Shown in pieces: positions 27,572 to 35,756 of a DNA stretch of 64,000 bases (its first letter is position 1; each line of letters opens with the position of its first letter). Under the pieces are notes generated by a model that saw only the letters and a program-made list of their open reading frames with translations, searched no databases and was not told the DNA's origin. The position numbers and the translations under genes are program-made. The stretch is from the NCBI GenBank assembly GCA_014465955.1, contig JACTVT010000003.1, positions 7,632 to 71,631 of the forward strand. The letters are read 5' to 3'. The stretch comes from Eubacterium sp. Its GTDB lineage: Bacteria; Bacillota; Clostridia; Oscillospirales; Acutalibacteraceae.

Positions 27572-28438
27572 TTATGACTGTTTTAACTCTGTTGTAAATG
27601 TGTATCCCTGTTCACGAATGTTATCAATAACTCTCGGCAGGATTTCGGCATTCGTTTTGCTCACGGCGTGCAGCAGCATAATTTCGCCGTTGTGAACCGA
27701 AGATACGATTTTGTTGTATGCAGTTTCGGGGTCGGGCGGGTTTGATGTGTCCCAGTCGGCATAAGCAAAACTCCAGAAAATGCTTTTGTAGTTCAGGCTT
27801 TGTACAATGGCAAGGTTCTGTTCGCTGAATTCACCCTCGGGGAAGCGGAATAAATTCATCTCATAAGCAAAATTTTCAGCCACATAATCGTGTAAAATCG
27901 TGATTTCATCTTTAACTGTTTCGGCGTCAACCGTTGTCATATTGTAGTGCCTGTAGGAATGGTTTGCCACAATGTGACCCTCGTTTATCATTCGCTGAAC
28001 AATGTCGGGGTTATCACTTACATAGTCATATGTGCAAAAGAAAATTGCCTTTACATTCTTTTCTTTCAGTGTGTCTAAAATTGCAGGCGTGAAGCCGTTT
28101 TCGTATCCCTCATCAAAGGTAAGGCAGATGTTTTTGCCGTCTTCCAAAAGCCATTGGGCAGACAACTCCTGAAATTTATCCTGCAAATCAGTCGGGTCCT
28201 TCGGGCGCTGATGGTCTTTAATATTGCCCGGCCCCCATGTAATTGCATTTGTGTCGTAGCCTGTTAAATCAATGCCTATGCCCGTAACGTCGGGTGCAGT
28301 GTTTTCTACAGTCGGCGCATTCTGATTTTCTGTTGTTGTCTGTGTTGTTTCCGTTGTTGTATTGTTATTTTTTTCATTCGCCGAACAGCCTGTCAGCAAA
28401 AAGGCTGTTACAATTAACGTTATAATTATTTTTTTCAT
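27572..28438 (-). CDS. PdaA-like polysaccharide deacetylase lipoprotein
   Basis: 288 residues. The N-terminus ends in a lipobox (LLTGC, Cys18), so it is probably a lipoprotein. A low-complexity Thr/Asn/Gln linker leads to a NodB deacetylase domain: TFDEGYENG (motif 1), HSYRHYNMTT (motif 2), FRFPEGEFSE (motif 3), and MLLHAVSKTNAE at the end. Overall it closely resembles PdaA, which makes muramic delta-lactam in spore cortex. The Shine-Dalgarno sequence lies in the arm of the upstream prfB terminator, so initiation may depend on that hairpin's state. Confidence 0.85.
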   Translation of the reverse strand: MKKIIITLIVTAFLLTGCSANEKNNNTTTETTQTTTENQNAPTVENTAPDVTGIGIDLTGYDTNAITWGPGNIKDHQRPKDPTDLQDKFQELSAQWLLEDGKNICLTFDEGYENGFTPAILDTLKEKNVKAIFFCTYDYVSDNPDIVQRMINEGHIVANHSYRHYNMTTVDAETVKDEITILHDYVAENFAYEMNLFRFPEGEFSEQNLAIVQSLNYKSIFWSFAYADWDTSNPPDPETAYNKIVSSVHNGEIMLLHAVSKTNAEILPRVIDNIREQGYTFTTELKQS

Positions 28439-28445
28439 AAAAAAA

Positions 28446-28476
28446 CTCCTCCCGCAAATATTTTTTGCAGGAGGAG
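28446..28476 (-). terminator. prfB terminator whose 3' arm contains the pdaA RBS
   Basis: Minus-strand stem CTCCTCCTGCAAA / TTTGCGGGAGGAG (one mismatch), followed by TTTTTTT and, at once, the pdaA ATG. The GGGAGGAG arm is the only Shine-Dalgarno candidate for pdaA, seven bases from the start. Confidence 0.88.
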
Positions 28477-28512
28477 AAATTATATAAGTGGTAGATTTTT
28501 TAAATGAATATA

Positions 28513-29634
28513 TTAATTTTTTTCAGCCTCTTCAACGCTTTTCTGCTTTAAATATGCGTTGATAAAGCCGTCAATATCGCCGTCCATAACTGCGTTTATG
28601 TTGCCCATTTCAAAGCCTGTTCTGTGATCCTTTGCCATTGTGTACGGCATAAATACGTAAGAGCGGATCTGACTGCCCCATGCAATTTCTTTTTGGTCGC
28701 CCTTGATGTCCTCAATTCTTTCAAGGTTTTCACGCTCTTTGATTTCAACGAGTTTTGATTTAAGCATTCTCATTGCAACCTCACGGTTCTGGTGCTGTGA
28801 ACGTTCAATCTGGCAGGATACTACAATACCTGTCGGAATGTGGGTAAGACGAACGGCAGATGAAGTTTTGTTTACCTTCTGACCGCCTGCACCGGATGCT
28901 CTGTAAACGTCCATTTTAATATCTTCTTCACGGATTTCAACGTTTACATCATCATCAATTTCAGGCATAACCTCAAGTGATGCAAATGATGTGTGGCGTC
29001 TGCCTGACGAGTCAAATGGTGACACACGGACAAGTCTGTGAATGCCCATTTCACCCTTTAAGTAGCCGTAGGCGTTTTCGCCCTCAATAAGGATTGTAGC
29101 ACTTTTCAGTCCTGCAACATCGCCGTCAAGATAATCGAGCGTAGACACCTTGTAGCCGTGCCTTTCACCCCAGCGGTTATACATTCTGAACAGCATTTCA
29201 GCCCAGTCCATAGCCTCTGTTCCGCCTGCTCCTGCGTGGAAAGTGAGAAGTGCGTTTTTACCGTCAAATTCACCGCTGAGCAGTGTAGACAGTGTAAGAT
29301 TTTCAATTCTTTTTTCAATATCGTCAACAGATGCAGTGCAGTCGTCAAGCAGGCTTTCGTCACCTTCTTCGTCTGCAAGTTCAATCATAACGAGTGCATC
29401 GTCAAAATCACTTTTTAAATCTTCATATGATGTAACTTTTGCTTTGAGTGATCCTGCTTTTTTCAGTGTTTTCTGGCTTTCTTCCATATTGTCCCAAAAA
29501 TCGGGAGCAGCCGCTTTTTTGTCAAGTTCTGCAATTTCCGATTTTACAAGGTCGATTGCAAGCGCCTCTTTTAAATTTTCAATCGGTTTTTCAGATTCAA
29601 GCAGTCTGAATTTCAAATTTTCAAATTCTAACAT
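28513..29634 (-). CDS. prfB: peptide chain release factor 2
   Basis: 373 residues. The tripeptide anticodon SPF is in VRVSPFDSSGRRHTSFAS and the catalytic GGQ in RASGAGGQKVNKTSSAVRL, so it recognises UGA and UAA. The reading frame is continuous: the usual programmed +1 shift at an early in-frame UGA is absent, as in a minority of bacteria. It is followed by a terminator that doubles as the leader of the deacetylase gene. Confidence 0.95.
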   Translation of the reverse strand: MLEFENLKFRLLESEKPIENLKEALAIDLVKSEIAELDKKAAAPDFWDNMEESQKTLKKAGSLKAKVTSYEDLKSDFDDALVMIELADEEGDESLLDDCTASVDDIEKRIENLTLSTLLSGEFDGKNALLTFHAGAGGTEAMDWAEMLFRMYNRWGERHGYKVSTLDYLDGDVAGLKSATILIEGENAYGYLKGEMGIHRLVRVSPFDSSGRRHTSFASLEVMPEIDDDVNVEIREEDIKMDVYRASGAGGQKVNKTSSAVRLTHIPTGIVVSCQIERSQHQNREVAMRMLKSKLVEIKERENLERIEDIKGDQKEIAWGSQIRSYVFMPYTMAKDHRTGFEMGNINAVMDGDIDGFINAYLKQKSVEEAEKN

Positions 29635-29821
29635 ATATTTTCTCCTTTAAATGCGGGAAATATTATTTATAATTAATGCCTGTTCTGCAATATGCAGTTT
29701 TTACACAATAAAACCTCATTTGATTTATTCAATTATGATATTATATACAAATAAATAATCTTATGCAATAGTTTGAATTTATTTTTGTTAAAATATTATT
29801 AACTTATTTTTAATCATTATG

Positions 29822-29850
29822 TTGATTTTTGGTGCTATTATAAGTATAAT
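29822..29850 (+). promoter_or_regulatory. promoter of the RING/DUF2628 gene
   Basis: TTGATT (29822-29827), 17 bases, TATAAT (29845-29850), 30 bases before the ATG. In the rest of the 246-base divergent space I see only AT-rich sequence. Confidence 0.7.
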
Positions 29851-29880
29851 ATAAAAGATAAAAAACACAAGGAGTATTAA

Positions 29881-30822
29881 ATGTTTTTATTTGAAAACGA
29901 TAAATGCCCTGTATGCGGAGTATTGTTTAAGGCAGATGATGATATTGTTGTTTGTCCCGAATGCGGAACGCCTCATCACAGGGATTGTTACAATAAAACA
30001 CATATTTGCGCAAATAAAAAACTTCACGGCACTGATTTTAAATTCAGCCGCAGTGCAGAAACTGCCGAGCCTCAGGAGCAGGAAGTAAAGGAAGAACCCA
30101 AGCAGGCTCTGCCTTTTGCCCCTGCTTACCAAAACAGTAATTCACCTGAGCAGATAAAACAACTTGTGAATGAAACCGTGCCTGAACAGGAGCATACGGA
30201 GGAAGTTACTGTAGACGGTGTTTCCGTTCTTGATGCGTCACAGGTTATCGGTACAAATGTAAGGTATTATTTGCCGAGATTTATTAAGAAAAAAGGTCTC
30301 AACTGGAACTGGGGCGCATTTTTCTTTGGTCCGCTTTATTATTTTTTCAGAAAAATGTATATGCAGGGCTTTATGTTTCTTGCTCTGAATTTTGCATCAA
30401 ACGTTGCAATATCCGCTATTTTTAAAGAGCCGATTGCGGCAATGAGCAAACTGATAACGCCGATGATGAGTCAGGGAACGCTTACGCCTGAAAATGTGAA
30501 TACCATTATGAATTCGTCAGAATGGCAGAATTATCTGCCCGTGTTTATAATTATGAACGCAGTTTCGCTCGTGCTTGCAGTTGTTATGAGCATCTGTGCA
30601 AACAGAATGTACAGAAAAAGAGTAGTAACTATTGTTAAAACTGTTGATGAAAAACTGAAGGACGGGGCGGATTTTGTTACTGTAAATCCTATGTTTATGG
30701 GGCAGGAAACAGATTTAAGCAAAGAAAATCTGAGAAAAATGTTTCTTGCAAAGCAGGGCGGAGTAAGTTGGGTTATGCCGATGCTTGTTTACGGCGCAAT
30801 GTTTATGCTTACACTGCTTTAA
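29881..30822 (+). CDS. prokaryotic RING-finger / DUF2628 membrane protein
   Basis: 313 residues in three parts. Residues 9-45 are a cysteine/histidine zinc cluster (CPVCG, VCPECGTPHHRDCY, ICANKKLH) like the Prok-RING family. Residues about 55-130 are an acidic Pro/Glu-rich linker. From about 130 the DUF2628 motif LNWNWGAFFFGPLYYFFRKMY leads into three or four membrane helices. Substrate and partner are unknown; RING-like clusters in bacteria are often zinc ribbons without ligase activity. The gene has its own promoter and an AAGGAG RBS. Confidence 0.75.
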   Translation: MFLFENDKCPVCGVLFKADDDIVVCPECGTPHHRDCYNKTHICANKKLHGTDFKFSRSAETAEPQEQEVKEEPKQALPFAPAYQNSNSPEQIKQLVNETVPEQEHTEEVTVDGVSVLDASQVIGTNVRYYLPRFIKKKGLNWNWGAFFFGPLYYFFRKMYMQGFMFLALNFASNVAISAIFKEPIAAMSKLITPMMSQGTLTPENVNTIMNSSEWQNYLPVFIIMNAVSLVLAVVMSICANRMYRKRVVTIVKTVDEKLKDGADFVTVNPMFMGQETDLSKENLRKMFLAKQGGVSWVMPMLVYGAMFMLTLL

Positions 30823-30868
30823 AACGGTGATATAAGTAAATTTAATATATTTTTAGGAGGATAATGAA

Positions 30869-31744
30869 ATGAAAGTAAGAAAGGCTATAATTCCTGCAGC
30901 AGGTATGGGAACAAGAGTTCTTCCTGCATCAAAAGCAGTACCTAAGGAAATGCTCAACATTGTTGATAAGCCTGCAATTCAGTATATTGTTGAAGAGGCT
31001 TTTGCATCGGGTATTGAAGAAGTTCTTGTTATCACAAACAGAAATAAGGGTGCTATTGAGGATCATTTTGACCACGCTTTTGAACTTGAAACAAAACTTG
31101 CCGGCAATGAAAGTAAGAAAAAGATTTATGAGGATGTTATGGAGTGTTCCAATTTCGGCAACATCTATTTTCTTCGTCAGAAAGAAACAAAGGGTCTCGG
31201 TCATGCTGTTCTTTGTGCTAAGAATTTTATCGGTGATGAGCCGTTTGCAGTTCTTTACGGCGACGATGTTATTTTATCCGAAACTCCCTGCACAAAGCAG
31301 CTTTGCGATGCTTATGAAAAGTACGGCAAGGGTGTCGTAGGTGTTAAGGAAGTGCCGGGTATGGCTATTACAAAATACTGCTCACTCAAAACAGAGCATA
31401 TTGAAGATAACTGCTATAAGTGCACCGATATGATTGAAAAGCCGAAGCCTGAGGAAATTATGGGTAATTTCTCAATCCTCGGACGTGTTGTTCTTCCGCC
31501 TGAAATTTTTGATATTCTTGAAAAAACTCCGCTCGGTGCAGGCAATGAGCTTCAACTTACAGACGCTATGAAAACACTTGCACAGGATAAAGGCGTAGTT
31601 GCAGTGGATTATGAGGGCGTAAGATACGATATGGGCAATAAGTTCGGTATTCTTCAGGCAAATATTGAGGTCGGCCTTAAACACCCCGAAACAAAAGATG
31701 AACTTAAAGCATACTTAAAGAGCATTGCCGAAAAACTTGATTAA
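30869..31744 (+). CDS. galU: UTP-glucose-1-phosphate uridylyltransferase
   Basis: 291 residues. The N-terminal nucleotide-binding motif AIIPAAGMGTRVLPASKAVPKEML and the catalytic lysine region IEKPKPEE identify GalU, which makes UDP-glucose for envelope glycans. AGGAGG (30855-30860) lies eight bases before the chosen ATG. An ATG five bases upstream is too close to the RBS and stops at once (ATG AAA TGA). Confidence 0.95.
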   Translation: MKVRKAIIPAAGMGTRVLPASKAVPKEMLNIVDKPAIQYIVEEAFASGIEEVLVITNRNKGAIEDHFDHAFELETKLAGNESKKKIYEDVMECSNFGNIYFLRQKETKGLGHAVLCAKNFIGDEPFAVLYGDDVILSETPCTKQLCDAYEKYGKGVVGVKEVPGMAITKYCSLKTEHIEDNCYKCTDMIEKPKPEEIMGNFSILGRVVLPPEIFDILEKTPLGAGNELQLTDAMKTLAQDKGVVAVDYEGVRYDMGNKFGILQANIEVGLKHPETKDELKAYLKSIAEKLD

Positions 31745-31771
31745 TTTTATTTAACTTTGTGAGGGAAACTA

Positions 31772-32794
31772 TTGGATAATTATAATTATACTTATGATAA
31801 TCGTAATAGTGATGAGATGATGCGCCGCACCATGTATTTTCAGATGAAGGCGAAGCAGGAGAGAAAAGATATAAGAAAACTGGGCAATATTATGGGTATT
31901 GCCCTTACTGCTTATATTGTATTTCAGTTTTTAAGCGTTTCTTTGCTTGAAGCGTTTGACTTGATGGATGTATATGAAAATTCCGTTCTTTTTCAGTACG
32001 GCTTTACAATTATTGCTGTTGAACTTGTGTCTCTTTGCATACCGTTTGGTATAATGGCGCTTGTAAACAGAAAAAATTATGTAACGCCTGTTGTGCCGTC
32101 AAAAAAAATTAAAACGGGCAGTCTTTTGCTGTGGGTCGGTTTTGGTATGCTTTGCTGCATCGGCGCAGATTATATTGTGGGCATTCTGAATGTTATTTCG
32201 GAATCTACGGGATTTTCGCTTGAACAGCCGGAAATGCTTAGCCCCGATTCGTGGTTTGCCTGTGTTTTAAGCGTGCTTGCCACCGCCGTAATTCCCCCTG
32301 TTTGTGAGGAATTTGCAATGCGCTGCTGCGGTGTGGGCTTGCTCAGAAAATACGGCAAGAGCTTTGCCGTTACTGCCGTTGCAATGATTTTCGGTCTTGT
32401 GCACGGCAATATAATTCAGTTCATTTTTGCATCGCTTATCGGTGTAATTCTCGGCTATGTTACTGTTAAGACAGACAGTATTTTGCCTGCCATATTTATA
32501 CACGCTTTTAATAACGGTATGAGCGTTGTTGTTGATGTAATTAATTTTGTACTCGGAAAAGATGTTGATGAAAATGCAACGGCTGTGCTTTTTATCTTCT
32601 GGCTTGTTTTCGGCGCAGTCAGCACGGTTATTCTGTTTATGAAAAAAGAATTCAGAAAAGATGTGCAGCCGCAAAGAGAACCGTTTTCAAATTCAATCGG
32701 GCAGAAATTAACGGCGTTTTTTGTATCGCCCGGAATGATAGTACCTTTCGCATTTTTCCTTATTTCAATATTTTCCACTATAAACAGGAAATAA
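31772..32794 (+). CDS. CPBP-family intramembrane metalloprotease
   Basis: 340 residues with about eight hydrophobic segments. The three CPBP (Abi/CAAX protease) motifs are present: CEEFAMR (motif 1), FGLVHGN (motif 2) and FIHAFNN (motif 3), all expected to form the metal site within the membrane. It begins with TTG behind GAGGGA. Such proteins cleave membrane-anchored or prenylated peptides and some give bacteriocin immunity; the substrate is unknown here. tadA follows after six bases. Confidence 0.87.
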   Translation: MDNYNYTYDNRNSDEMMRRTMYFQMKAKQERKDIRKLGNIMGIALTAYIVFQFLSVSLLEAFDLMDVYENSVLFQYGFTIIAVELVSLCIPFGIMALVNRKNYVTPVVPSKKIKTGSLLLWVGFGMLCCIGADYIVGILNVISESTGFSLEQPEMLSPDSWFACVLSVLATAVIPPVCEEFAMRCCGVGLLRKYGKSFAVTAVAMIFGLVHGNIIQFIFASLIGVILGYVTVKTDSILPAIFIHAFNNGMSVVVDVINFVLGKDVDENATAVLFIFWLVFGAVSTVILFMKKEFRKDVQPQREPFSNSIGQKLTAFFVSPGMIVPFAFFLISIFSTINRK

Positions 32795-32800
32795 ATTGCT

Positions 32801-33247
32801 ATGAATGAATTTATGAAAGAAGCCATAGAACTTGCAAAAATCAGTGCCGATGAGCTTGAAGTGCCCGTCGGTGCTGTTGTCGTTTTGAACGGTGAAATAG
32901 TCGGCAGGGGCAGAAACAGGCGTGAAAAAGAAAAAAATGCCCTGTGCCACGCCGAAATAGAGGCTATAAACGATGCATGTAAAAGGCTCGGCGGCTGGCG
33001 GCTTTGGCAGTGTGAAATGTATGTAACGCTTGAGCCGTGCCCTATGTGCGCAGGCGCCGTAATTAATTCACGAATAAAAAAAGTTACTTTCGGTGCATAT
33101 GATAAAAAAGCAGGCTCGTTTGGGTCTGTAGTCGATTTTAATTCCCTGCCGTATAATCATAAGCCTGAAATTGTCGGCGGTGTTGATGAAGAAGAATGTT
33201 CTTTACTGCTTACGGATTTTTTTAAAAATTTACGTAAATCAAAGTAA
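32801..33247 (+). CDS. tadA: tRNA-specific adenosine-34 deaminase
   Basis: 148 residues. The zinc deaminase signature is CHAEIEA (His50, catalytic Glu52) and PCPMC (Cys80, Cys83). TadA converts wobble adenosine to inosine in tRNA-Arg(ACG). The start is six bases after the CPBP gene. The region behind it holds a repeat, not the SRP RNA sometimes found after tadA. Confidence 0.94.
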   Translation: MNEFMKEAIELAKISADELEVPVGAVVVLNGEIVGRGRNRREKEKNALCHAEIEAINDACKRLGGWRLWQCEMYVTLEPCPMCAGAVINSRIKKVTFGAYDKKAGSFGSVVDFNSLPYNHKPEIVGGVDEEECSLLLTDFFKNLRKSK

Positions 33248-33253
33248 ATAGAA

Positions 33254-33377
33254 TTCTCGATTTGTCTCCCTTGTTAAAGAAAGATTCCTCTGTCAGGGGA
33301 AATGTCAACGCAGTTGACAAAAGGGTAGCGTAGCAGGGGGACCACCATAGGTGGTGGAGGGATTTAATTATAATTCG
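33254..33377 (+). repeat. intergenic palindromic repeat (second family), copy A
   Basis: A non-coding block with several hairpins. The core at 33286-33325 has ATTCCTCTGTCAGGGG then GGGGAAAT, a GTCAAC / GTTGAC stem with GCA loop, then AAAAGGG. The end holds CCACC / GGTGG (33342-33354). The core recurs in the opposite orientation at 63045-63087 with a different but paired stem. Confidence 0.7.
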
Positions 33378-33396
33378 GTAAAAAACGAGGTAAAAA

Positions 33397-34560
33397 ATGT
33401 TATTAAGCCACGCTCAGATTATTGAAAAAATTAAATTAGATACAAAAGTGAATTTTGTCGCTTTTGTGCGCACACCGTGGCACGCTCTCGGCTGCAATGC
33501 CTCGCTGCTTAAGTTAAAAGAGCAGGGTGAAAAATTAAACGGTCTTGTTGTGCTGTCTGAAGACAGTTATGACCGTGAAAATCCGCTTCTTTCGGCAGAT
33601 AATTTTAATGTGCTTGCCGATAATGAAATTGGTTTTGAATTGCTTTATTTTAATGGAAATGCGTTTTCGTCATCTACTGCTGATAACATAAAAATAAAAT
33701 TGCAGTCCATGTCTTATCTTGCAAACCATAAAAAAGGTGCAAGAAGGATTTATGTGCTTAATCCGATGCATATTAACGATATTTTTGTTACACGGCTTAA
33801 AAAGATTGTGCCTGACAGTGATATTGTAAATATCGTGATTGATGAGGGTCTCGGCGTTTATATGCGCAGCGGCTTTAACTGGGCAGTGGAACAGTATCAT
33901 AATACAAACAGTATAAAAGAATTTCTGCGAATGATTTTTGATTTGCAAAAGAAAAGGCTTTATGTGAAAAAATCCATAAAGCGCAGTGAGTACATAAATA
34001 ACAATATTTTAATTGACAATGACGGCAGATTTGAAGAAAACAAGGGCATAACTACTTATTACAGGCGTGCAATTGACTGTGATAAAGTCAGTGGAGAAAA
34101 ATACAGTAAGTATAGCGATTCTGTTGTGATTTCGGCTCAATTGTATTTTGAAGATAATCAGATAAAAAACAATGCCGATCTTGAACTTTATAAAAAAATC
34201 ATTTCGGCACTTTCCGAAAAGAATATCGGCGTCGTTTTTAAGCCGCATCCGAGAGATAAGGATTTGAGCCGCTATGACTGCCTTGACTGTTTTGTTGATG
34301 CGGATAATACTGTATCACAGGAATCCATTCTCGCTTCGCTTGATGTTAAGCCCCGTGCAGTTCTTTCGTTTACATCAACAAGCCTTGTGACATCCCCGCT
34401 TTTTTACGGTGTAAAAACGGCTTCTTTGAACAGTCTTTTGCCTAAAGAAAATGTGCAATTAACTCTGTTAAATGAATTCTCTAATTTTAAAAAGGCATTT
34501 GAAAATGTAGTTTATATTCCCGATACGTCGGAACAGTTACTGCATTATATAAATGAATAA
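33397..34560 (+). CDS. putative glycosyltransferase of the bacterial sialyltransferase superfamily
   Basis: 387 residues. Three sparse motifs shared by bacterial sialyl- and polysialyltransferases (GT38/GT52/GT80 types) occur in order: D/E-D/E-G as DEG at 149-151, the HP motif in KPHPRD (282-287), and a Ser/Thr-rich motif SFTSTS (324-329). There is no signal peptide or membrane helix. It stands alone, with no CMP-sialate synthesis genes beside it. The donor sugar is unknown, and GT-B fold assignment is by motif only. Confidence 0.6.
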   Translation: MLLSHAQIIEKIKLDTKVNFVAFVRTPWHALGCNASLLKLKEQGEKLNGLVVLSEDSYDRENPLLSADNFNVLADNEIGFELLYFNGNAFSSSTADNIKIKLQSMSYLANHKKGARRIYVLNPMHINDIFVTRLKKIVPDSDIVNIVIDEGLGVYMRSGFNWAVEQYHNTNSIKEFLRMIFDLQKKRLYVKKSIKRSEYINNNILIDNDGRFEENKGITTYYRRAIDCDKVSGEKYSKYSDSVVISAQLYFEDNQIKNNADLELYKKIISALSEKNIGVVFKPHPRDKDLSRYDCLDCFVDADNTVSQESILASLDVKPRAVLSFTSTSLVTSPLFYGVKTASLNSLLPKENVQLTLLNEFSNFKKAFENVVYIPDTSEQLLHYINE

Positions 34561-34565
34561 TAAGA

Positions 34566-34600
34566 GGCTGCCTCACAAAAGATGAGGCAGTCCTTTTTTT
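34566..34600 (+). terminator. terminator of the glycosyltransferase gene
   Basis: GCTGCCTCA / TGAGGCAGT-type stem followed by CCTTTTTTT. Confidence 0.85.
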
Positions 34601-34609
34601 GTGTGCTTG

Positions 34610-35029
34610 TTAATCTATGGAATAAGTGACAACTTTTCCGTCTTCATTTTCAAATTCCGAAGTGTCTTCGTTATTTTGTATTTCGCCTTCCTGCTCAATT
34701 TCAAGCGATGCGGAATTATCAGGCACTTCAATTTCGATTTCAGTAGCCGTGCCGTCACCAACTTTATAACTTTTGTAGTCCCTGATGTATTCTTTAATGT
34801 CTACATTTTCACCGTTAATAATAAGGTTGATACCCTCAAACAGTGCACCGTCTGTTGCGGCATTTGCCGTAACGGTTCCGCAAAGCAGGGCAGTAATACA
34901 GGCGGCCGCTATAAGCAGACCTTTAAATTTTATTCTTTTGTTTTTCTTTTCGCTCATGGCATAAATCCTTTCAAGTGTTTTGTCGGATGGGTGGATTTGC
35001 GAGAACGTTCTCTTGTATTTATTTGTCAT
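34610..35029 (-). CDS. membrane protein, putative anti-sigma partner
   Basis: 139 residues. The N-terminal 35 residues are cytoplasmic and basic (FSQIHPSDKTLERIYAM), then one membrane helix (about 37-55), then a small acidic extracellular domain with no cysteine. Its ATG lies inside the end of the ECF sigma gene with an 11-base overlap, the usual layout of sigma/anti-sigma pairs. I do not recognise a zinc anti-sigma motif. Function is inferred from position and topology. Confidence 0.6.
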   Translation of the reverse strand: MTNKYKRTFSQIHPSDKTLERIYAMSEKKNKRIKFKGLLIAAACITALLCGTVTANAATDGALFEGINLIINGENVDIKEYIRDYKSYKVGDGTATEIEIEVPDNSASLEIEQEGEIQNNEDTSEFENEDGKVVTYSID

Positions 35030-35505
35030 TTATCCAGTCATCTCCTAAAATTTTTTTAATGTTTTGGCGTGCACGGTAAAGCCTGGATTTTACTGCGTTT
35101 TCTTTTATCTTTAATATTTCGGATATTTCCTTAATCGGCATATCTTCATAGTAAAAAAGATGAATTGCAATGCGCTCGTCTTTTGGCAGGGACATTACTG
35201 CATTGAATAAATCATAACTGAAATCCTCATCAAAGGTATACAGTTCTTTGTATTCGTTTAATGGTGTACTTTTTTTTGCGAAATTGGGATTTCAGGTGAT
35301 TTTTGCTTTCGTTAACGCATAGTACGGTCAGCCATTTATCCATATGCTCATCATTTTCAAACGGCTTTTTATGATTCCAAAGTTTCAGAAATATATTTTG
35401 AAGTATATCTTCGGCATCGTCTCTGCTTTTTGTAAATGATAACGCAATTAAAAATAATCGCTGGTTGTTGCGTTCTACGCAGTTTGTAAATTCCTTTTCA
35501 GTCAT
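35019..35505 (-). pseudogene. ECF sigma factor, frame disrupted at an A8 run
   Basis: The first part, from ATG 35505 with GGTGG upstream, encodes sigma region 2 (LFLIALSFTKSRDDAEDILQ, then FLKLWNHKKPF) and then runs into a TGA near 35239. The second part, in another frame, encodes region 4: LPKDERIAIHLFYYEDMPIKE, EISEILKIKENAVKSRLYRA, ending at TAA 35019-35021. The frames meet at a run of eight A on the coding strand (complement of 35270-35277). Removing one base or slipping once would give a normal ECF protein of about 161 residues. Mutation, sequencing error and programmed slippage are all possible. Confidence 0.85.
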
Positions 35506-35590
35506 TGCTTCACCACCGTGTTTGAAAGGTCCTTTCACTATAATAACAATGCAGAAAGGTAAAAGGTTATTTAGAATATAAAATAATTTT

Positions 35591-35708
35591 TGGGTGCGAT
35601 ATTCGCATTGTACTGCAAAATCGGCAATTCGAGAACTGCCCCTACGGAATTTTTTTTAATCTTTTGGCAACAATCGTGTCGCGGGTCGATGTGGGCATCG
35701 ACCCCTAC
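35591..35708 (-). repeat. GTAGGG-type hairpin repeats in minus orientation
   Basis: 35623-35645 reads on the minus strand GTAGGGGCAGTTC, then TC, then GAATTGCC. 35682-35708 has arms GGGTCGATG / CATCGACCC around CCCA, also headed by GTAG. A decayed copy with TGCGA / TCGCA lies at 35591-35613. Confidence 0.85.
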
Positions 35709-35713
35709 AAATT

Positions 35714-35748
35714 AAACGCCGTGGAAACATTAAATTTCCACGGCGTTT
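35714..35748 (-). terminator. terminator of nadABC
   Basis: Perfect 14-base stem AAACGCCGTGGAAA / TTTCCACGGCGTTT, loop CATTAAA, followed on the minus strand by AATTTG. The inner 16 bases equal those of the terminator at 12031-12063. Confidence 0.88.
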
Positions 35749-35756
35749 GATATTTA

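Noticed and set aside
29500..29634. Programmed +1 frameshift in prfB
   Set aside because: The frame is continuous from the start and no early in-frame TGA with a CTTTGAC context is present.
30864..30872. Mini-frame ATG AAA TGA before galU
   Set aside because: Its ATG is only three bases from the RBS, while the galU ATG has the ideal eight; it is unlikely to be translated.
33248..33396. SRP (4.5S) RNA after tadA
   Set aside because: No conserved GGAA/AGCA loop; the hairpins belong to an intergenic repeat family also found near 63 kb.
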